Part shown: piece after piece, positions 58,670 through 64,000 of the stretch
Position numbering within the stretch: position 1 is the stretch's first letter
Layout of the letters: the number at the start of each line of letters is the position of its first letter
Assembly: GCA_037976565.1 (NCBI GenBank)
Contig: CP137666.1
Location: forward strand, 8,302,592 to 8,366,591
Source: Mesocentrotus franciscanus
Lineage: Eukaryota > Echinodermata > Echinoidea > Camarodonta > Strongylocentrotidae
Length of the DNA: 64,000 nucleotides
Direction: 5' to 3'
Made by a program: the position numbers and the translations under genes
The notes under the pieces: generated by a model
What the model was told of the DNA's origin: nothing
Database searches by the model: none
The model's input: the letters and a program-made list of their open reading frames with translations, nothing else

Positions 58670-59098
58670 TTACATGTCACTAAAGTCAAGTAAAACTGGT
58701 TCATGACCCATCTCCCTTGCAAACTTCATCAGATCCTCTGGCGAGATGGCGGTGGAGGCTGTATTCACCATAGGATGCCCAAACATCTTCTCGTGGCCAC
58801 CGTTGACTATGTCCGAGTCCAGTATGAACTTCACATCTCCGGCTTTGTCGTTGAAGATGGCAAAAGGGGTGACACTACCCTGAGTGACCCCTAACTTCTC
58901 CTTCAGGATGGACTCGTCAGCAAGTCGAAGCCCTCCTGATGCGCCCACTTTCTTGCACACTGCGTTGAGCTGGATAGGTCTGTCATGAAGGGCGGTGAGG
59001 AGGTACAGCCTTTTCTTCTTGTCCTTTACGAAGAGATTCTTGCAGAATGCCCCTGTCAGATGCTGAATGTGTGGCATCATGGCCTCCACAGTGAAAAC
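58670..59098 (-). CDS. PRORSD1: PRORSD1 / ProXp-ala-like aminoacyl-tRNA deacylase, last exon
   Basis: 143 codons including TAA, beginning VFTVEAMMPHIQHL at an acceptor (aatacctcttag). Family landmarks: KNLFVKDKKK with the Lys that in ProXp-ala/INS-like domains is needed for catalysis, LHDRPIQLN, LRLADE, the GSVTPFAIFND segment and HPMVNTAS. The family is a free-standing YbaK/ProX editing domain that hydrolyses mischarged Ala-tRNA(Pro). About 25-30 N-terminal residues are missing, normally ending HPE before VFTVE, and must come from an upstream exon. I found no match up to the window end. A donor-bearing frame at 59863-59769 (MTEISGQFKDLRDEEKF) could splice in phase but lacks the family's N-terminal motif. 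Confidence 0.9.
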   Translation of the reverse strand, partial: VFTVEAMMPHIQHLTGAFCKNLFVKDKKKRLYLLTALHDRPIQLNAVCKKVGASGGLRLADESILKEKLGVTQGSVTPFAIFNDKAGDVKFILDSDIVNGGHEKMFGHPMVNTASTAISPEDLMKFAREMGHEPVLLDFSDM

Positions 59099-59099
59099 C

Positions 59100-60020
59100 T
59101 AAGAGGTATTAAGATGGGAGTAGAAATTAACTGTGATAACATTTTGCAAATATCACACAAGTTAAAGCAATTTCCTTTTTAATAAGGAAATTCTGGTGAG
59201 ACAAATTGACATAAAAAATTTATTTAATACCAGATACATGTACATAAAAAAATTGTTCCATTTTATAAAGAGTAAACAAAAACAATATTGAGGAAAAAGC
59301 TTTTATATACACCTTTAGCTATGTTCATTTTGATAACAATGAGCTCAGTTGGTTTTGTTGTTGGTTTGATTAGCTGGGGAAGGATTGAACTTTAAAAAAA
59401 AATAAAACAAATTATTAGTAAACTTCATTCATATGCATGAACATTTTGTTTCACAATACATAAATAAAACAATTATATAAACAAGAAAATCAACAAGTGG
59501 TATATTTTCGCGAGTAATCACAAATTAACAATAAACAATGTAGCTTGTATACAGTGGTAAATGATATTATTACAAAATAATTATATGACACGTACCAGCC
59601 TATGTTTGACAATAAAGATACATAACAAATGGGAATGATAATTTCGATATTGATGTTCTAAAAAATGGATGGGATGATATTTATCCCCACGAGTATTTAT
59701 GATTGTTTTAATAAACTTACAGAAGTGATCAATTATATTTTCATTCTCAAGTTTCATAATACTTACAAATTTCTCTTCATCCCTAAGATCTTTAAACTGT
59801 CCAGATATTTCAGTCATTTTATTGAGAAATACCCCCCTTTCAGCCTTATATACAGTACAATCCATCAGGCGCGGATCCAGGATTTCTTAGGAGGGGTGCC
59901 CAAATTTGAAATTGTGTGAGCCAAATATTGGTACGTAATGGTGACCATTAAAGCAGTGGCGTAATGAGCAAAATCGTTTGGGGGGACAGGAAAAAAAATC
60001 TGCATCACCACCACTCTTAC
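59100..60020. other. Presumed PRORSD1 intron or flank
   Basis: AT-rich. Contains minus-strand donor-like sites at 59766 and 59718 but no recognisable PRORSD1 first exon. The 59866-59930 part (gcgcggatccaggatttctt) is a common repeat-type phrase. Confidence 0.35.
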
Positions 60021-60079
60021 ATGCAGGCCCTGCTGAACGTTTTTCAAAGTGGGTAGGGGGGCTAAAGTATTTACGATCA

Positions 60080-60620
60080 GGTAAATTGCTGTGGGGTCTA
60101 GGGGCAAAGCCCCTGTGGGGATCAAGGGGCATTTAATTAAGGTCAGATGAGCATATTTTTATACCTTATTTGTGACACTGGCAGGAAACTAGTTGGTGTG
60201 GGGTCCAGGGGGCAAAGCCCCCATAAGCTCAGGAGTTTTAGGCATTAAATTACCGTCAGATGAGCATCCAGGGGCCCGCCTTAGGGCCCTAGATGGGGTC
60301 CAGGGGGCAGAGCCCCCGGAAGCTCAGGGGTTTGAGGCATTTAATTACGGTCAGAGGAGTGTATTTTCATACCTGATTTGTGACACTGGCAATTAAGTCA
60401 CCAATTGGCGTGGGGTCCAGGGGGCCGAGCCCCCGGAAGCTCAGGGGTTTTAAGCATTAAATTACGGTCAGATGAGCATCCAGGAGCCCGCCTTACGGCC
60501 CTAGGTGGGGTCCAGGGGCAGAGCCCCCGGAAGCTCAGGGGTTATAGGCATTTAATTACGGTCAGATGAGCATATTTTTATACTTTATTTGTGACACTGG
60601 CAGGTCACTATTCTTTTTTT
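60080..60620. repeat. Higher-order tandem repeat, about 211-bp period
   Basis: ggggtccagggggcaaagcc-type blocks at 60090, 60198, 60293, 60408 and 60506. Alternating spacings (about 95-115) combine into a 211-bp repeat: 60198 matches 60408 and 60293 matches 60506. Each block holds a small hairpin (gggggc..gccccc) and cattaaattacggtcagatg. Confidence 0.85.
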
Positions 60621-61254
60621 TTCTTCTCTCTTTCTATTTCTCTTTGAGATACTTTTTCAAAAAGGAGGGGGGCTCGAGCCCCGAGCCCGCCGTTCGCGGG
60701 CCCTGACATGTAGGCCTCTAAATAAGCATATTTCTTGCCTGACTGTAAATTTGGGAATTGTCATTTTCCAACAAACGCATAAAAAGTATAATTTACTAAA
60801 AAGTGAGGAAAAATTCCGGAAAATTATGTCATTTTCAGCAAAATTTGTAAATCACTAGTATCGAATTAGAAATAAACCATGCTTAAATTCTATTTGGGGG
60901 CAACTGCAGTAAATTGCACCTGAAATTGCATCATGCGCATTATAAGTTCCAAACGCTTTCTTTCATACAAAATATACAAAAAGTTCTGAAAGCTTAAATG
61001 CATACTTTTTCACAAGATGTAATAAAACAATATGAATAATTCTAATGATACACTTACATGCAAATGCATGATAATTTTTGCGTTTCTTTCTGCCTGCAAA
61101 ATAGTTTTCTTCTGCTTTTTGTTTTGTTGCTGTTATAAGTTTATATTCATATTATTGTTATCAAACAGGAATAAATAAATAAACAAATAAATACATTTGT
61201 TTTTGTACAATGATAGTTGTACAATGATGATAGAAGGAGTGATAAAAATCGCAA

Positions 61255-61660
61255 CTGATCTTTCCTTCTTTTCCCCCTTTTCTTTTCTTTCCCTTTCTTC
61301 CTTCTCTCTCTTTTAAGTTTGGAGGAGGGGGCGGCAAGGGCCTTTCAGTCCCCCTGATCCACACGTTGTTGGCCGAATTAATCACAACTGATATACCCCT
61401 TCTTTTATTTTCTTCTTCCTCTTTATTTCCTTCCCTTTATCTCCTCTTTTCCTTTTTTTCTTCCCTTTCCTTCCTTCTCTCTTTTTTTTTGCTGGGGGGC
61501 AAGGCCCTTTTGGCCACCCCGATCTCCTTCTTTCCCCCTTTTCTTTTCTGCTTCCTCTTCTTTCTTTCCATTTCTCTCCTCTTTCCCTTTCCCTTCTCTC
61601 TCTCTCTTTTTTTTTTTTGGGGGCGGGCCCAAGGCCCCCTGGCGCCCCCTGAATCGGTGC
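61255..61660. repeat. Pyrimidine tract plus G-rich block, tandem threefold
   Basis: Three units, each a T/C-only tract of 70-120 nt followed by a block like gggggcggcaagggcctttc at 61326, 61490 and 61617. Open frames through it are artefacts. Confidence 0.75.
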
Positions 61661-61838
61661 CTGCAATCCATTATGGTATGAAATTCATCCCCAACCTTTC
61701 CCAAGTTACAGTCATTACAAGTTCTTAAATGTGAAGGTATTTTTTCCGGACGTCTATGTCTTCCAGTTTCTATCGGTAGGTTATGTGAACTGAATCTAAA
61801 TCAGCAGATATTTGTTCGTAGTTTATGTTTTTTAACGG

Positions 61839-62496
61839 TTAAAGGGCAAGTCCACTCCAAAAATAACTTACTTTTAATAGAAGCAGAAAAATCAGACAAA
61901 CCAATCAAAAAAAGTTTGAGCAAAATCGGATAACTAATAAGAAAGTTATGAATTTTTAATGATATGAAAAACTTTGAAAATCACTAGACAAATTGGCAAC
62001 TCACTCATGAGTCTGTGACGTCCTGTCCTCACTATCCACTAATTTTTGTCTTTATATTGATAATGTAAATTTCCTATTTTCTCCCTAAGAATCTTATTTC
62101 TTCACACCAGCATCCAAGTTAGATTGATAGTAATATGTTTTTGTGTGGATGCACATATGAAATGTCATGCACGCAATATGATACAAATCATATAACCTGG
62201 GCAAAGGCATGGGGAAATCAAGTTTTAGGGGAAATCAAGTTTTAGGGGATAAAAAGGGAAATTTATGGGATTAAACTACATAAAGCAATTGATAAATAGT
62301 GAGGACATGACATCACAAACTGATAACCAAATTGGCAATTTGTGTAGTGATTTCCATTGTTCCATAGTTTTACATACTTTTTCAAAAATTCATAACTTTC
62401 TTATCCGATTTTGCTCAAACTTTTTTTGATTGGTTTGTCTGATTTTTCTGCTTCTATTGAAAGTAAGTTATTTTTGGAGTGGACTTGGACTTTAAT
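61839..62496. mobile_element. TTAA-flanked MITE 3
   Basis: Left end ttaaagggcaagtccactcc; right end complement of ttaaagtccaagtccactcc. Long subterminal arms (about 115 nt, including gtttgagcaaaatcggataa and ttatccgattttgctcaaac). 658 bp, non-coding. Confidence 0.85.
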
Positions 62497-62559
62497 AAAT
62501 ATTTCTGTTTGTATGTATACTCTGCTTAAATAGTTTATATGTTCTCAATTTATTAATTG

Positions 62560-63075
62560 CCATTTACACAATCACTACATAAATCCATCAAGAACTGGCG
62601 GTGGTAAAAGTCTTCCATTTTGGTTTCTAATTCTTCTCCAACTACTCTATCACTATAGGTAATATCATACAATTTTAAACAATCATGAATTTCATCCACA
62701 AATTACTTGAATCCCCTGAGAAGCTGGTGCATATTTCCTAACCAGCATTCACAATTATTTTCAGTCATCTTTTTGTTTTCTTGGAAAGAGTGGTATAATA
62801 ATGAATCAGTACTTATATTTCTCATTTGTGCATATTAAATACTTCCCCAAGTTTCAACAAATTTGTATAATGAAAGGGTACCAGATGGCTGCTTTTTTTT
62901 ATTAACACCTAAAACATTTCTCAACCATTGTAAGTGAACACTCTGTATTTCATTTCTTAAATAAGTTTTGGAGTTACCTTTTAAAAGTTTCGCTAAATTG
63001 TCAAAGTTGACGGTAAAAGCGCCCCATACCTCTGATCCATACAAATGTATTGGTTTTAGCAAAGAGTCAAATAAT
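62560..63075 (-). mobile_element. LINE fragment, reverse-transcriptase C-terminal end
   Basis: Minus frame 63062-62835 contains PIHLYGSEVWG and VHLQWLRNVLGVNKKKQPSG, the 'LYGSEIWG ... HLRFLK.LLGVNKRT' pattern of non-LTR retrotransposons. The downstream part is full of stops. Truncated at both ends. Confidence 0.75.
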
Positions 63076-63289
63076 TGTGTTGCTATTTGTATATTAGGGA
63101 GGTCCGTGATACCCGAATGATTGCAATAATTTAAATAAAACTCTCTTTGATTTATCTGCTAGATTAACCCTAAGATTGTATTGAAAGAGCCACAAGTATA
63201 GTAGTTAATGCATCTTATGCTGCGGAATATGAAGCCAAGTGTTAGTGTCATCAGTCATCCTAGGCCTAGCTTCAAAACCTATCTGCTCT

Positions 63290-64000
63290 GTGAAAGAACT
63301 GCCTTCTACGAACCCTCACAAATCACAGAACAAGTGTGAGTGCTGCTAACCTGGCCTCATCACTGACCTTCTCTGACTCTCTGCACCTACACTGCACAAA
63401 TGGAAAAAACTGCTTGATCATGCCAAAAAATCCAAATTTCCATGTGGATCATGTGGGAAAGCTTTGACATGGAAAACTAAGGCCATTCAATGCGAAGGTG
63501 TCTGTGAGCAATGGTTCCATGCAGAATGTGTCCATTTCAACTCGACAGAGTACAGTGACATGGTTAACAGCTCTGTAGTACTAGTATGGATATGCAACAT
63601 ATGTGGAATGCACAATATTTTGTATCTCTAACCTGGAACTAGTCAGCTCTTGTCTTGAGAGCTACAACTCCTTCCACCATCTGAACACTGATGACGTTGA
63701 TCTACCCACAACCACCAATGGAGAAAAGACCTAACAGGACAGTACAACCGAGTTCTCAACTCTTTGTCCTCCAGTGTTTACCTCCTCACCTATAAGGCCC
63801 AAGGAAAATTCCAACACTGAGAACAAGGCCCGATCAAGAGCACTCCGGATACTGAATGTTAATTGCCAGAGCATCAGAGCAAAGAAGCAATCATTTCTTG
63901 TCCTGACACAAGAACACGACCCAGACATTATCATAGGGACAGAATCGTGTTTGAGTCCAGAAGTCAACAACAATGAAGTCTTCCCTACAGACAACTTCAA
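63290..64000 (+). mobile_element. PHD-finger LINE, 5' part, cut by the window end
   Basis: The plus strand encodes a PHD-like cysteine pattern (CGSCGKALTWKTKAIQCEG, then CEQWFHAECV and WICNICG; about 63435-63610), then after a stop/frame break an ALRILNVNCQSIRAKKQ segment and DPDIIIGTES, the start of an apurinic-type endonuclease domain (from about 63839). Typical of CR1/L2-like elements in echinoderms and molluscs. The usual Trp after GTES is Cys here and stops interrupt the frame, so this copy is decayed. Confidence 0.8.

Noticed and set aside
59769..59863. Calling MTEISGQFKDLRDEEKF the PRORSD1 first exon
   Set aside because: Phase and donor fit, but it lacks the family's N-terminal helix and HPE motif; kept only as a finding.
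61366..61728. 120-residue plus-strand and 90+-residue minus-strand frames
   Set aside because: Translation of a pyrimidine-only tandem repeat (Phe/Leu/Ser one way, Lys/Glu/Arg the other).
1..64000. A bacterial or phage-type gene system
   Set aside because: Spliced animal genes, long AT-rich introns and eukaryotic transposons throughout; no ribosome-binding-site-led operons.

Overview
This is a gene-poor, repeat-rich stretch of an animal nuclear genome. Introns have GT/AG borders, three genes are recognisable metazoan orthologues, and there are no operons. The genome is AT-rich with many TACATGTA-type motifs. It carries foldback (inverted-repeat) DNA, TTAA-flanked MITEs, tRNA-derived SINEs and PHD-finger non-LTR retrotransposons. 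Together these suggest a marine invertebrate deuterostome, most likely an echinoderm of sea-urchin type. That placement is inference, because no diagnostic single-species sequence was available to me.

Layout. 0-11 kb has no recognisable gene. It holds a 2.7 kb foldback with two smaller foldbacks nested in its left half, and two oppositely oriented degenerate minisatellite arrays (5.8-6.7 and 9.6-10.3 kb) of one unit family. 11.36-20.52 kb (+) is a complete JAZF1 orthologue: five coding exons, 329 codons, three C2H2 zinc fingers. Its introns carry a 1.7 kb inverted-repeat element with about eight copies of a 20-bp motif, a TTAA MITE, a long hairpin and a TA-flanked MITE. 20.5-30 kb is the JAZF1 3' flank. 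44.32-30.14 kb (-) is a complete CDK5RAP3 (C53/LZAP) orthologue: thirteen coding exons, 502 codons, converging on JAZF1. Its introns hold a 140-bp tandem repeat broken by an L2/CR1-like LINE tail and a palindromic foldback, a foldback with a decayed recombinase-like ORF, and a complex foldback around a CCAACGACC minisatellite and a perfect 44-bp palindrome. 45-52.9 kb is low-complexity and AT-rich. 53.85-52.95 kb (-) is a predicted two-coding-exon gene for a 64-residue single-pass membrane microprotein that I do not recognise. 58.67-59.10 kb (-) is the large last exon of a PRORSD1/ProXp-ala-like tRNA-editing protein whose first exon I could not find. 60-64 kb holds a higher-order tandem repeat, a pyrimidine-rich tandem repeat, a third TTAA MITE and two divergent LINE fragments.

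Functions. JAZF1 is a nuclear cofactor of the NuA4/TIP60 acetyltransferase complex. CDK5RAP3 is the UFMylation and ER-phagy adaptor. PRORSD1 clears mischarged tRNA. They share no pathway and appear to be independent neighbours. The most unusual signals are the regularly spaced motif element in JAZF1 intron 1, the all-phenylalanine version of the CDK5RAP3 shuffled-AIM motifs confined to one in-frame exon, the opposed minisatellite arrays, the layered foldbacks, and the unknown microprotein gene.
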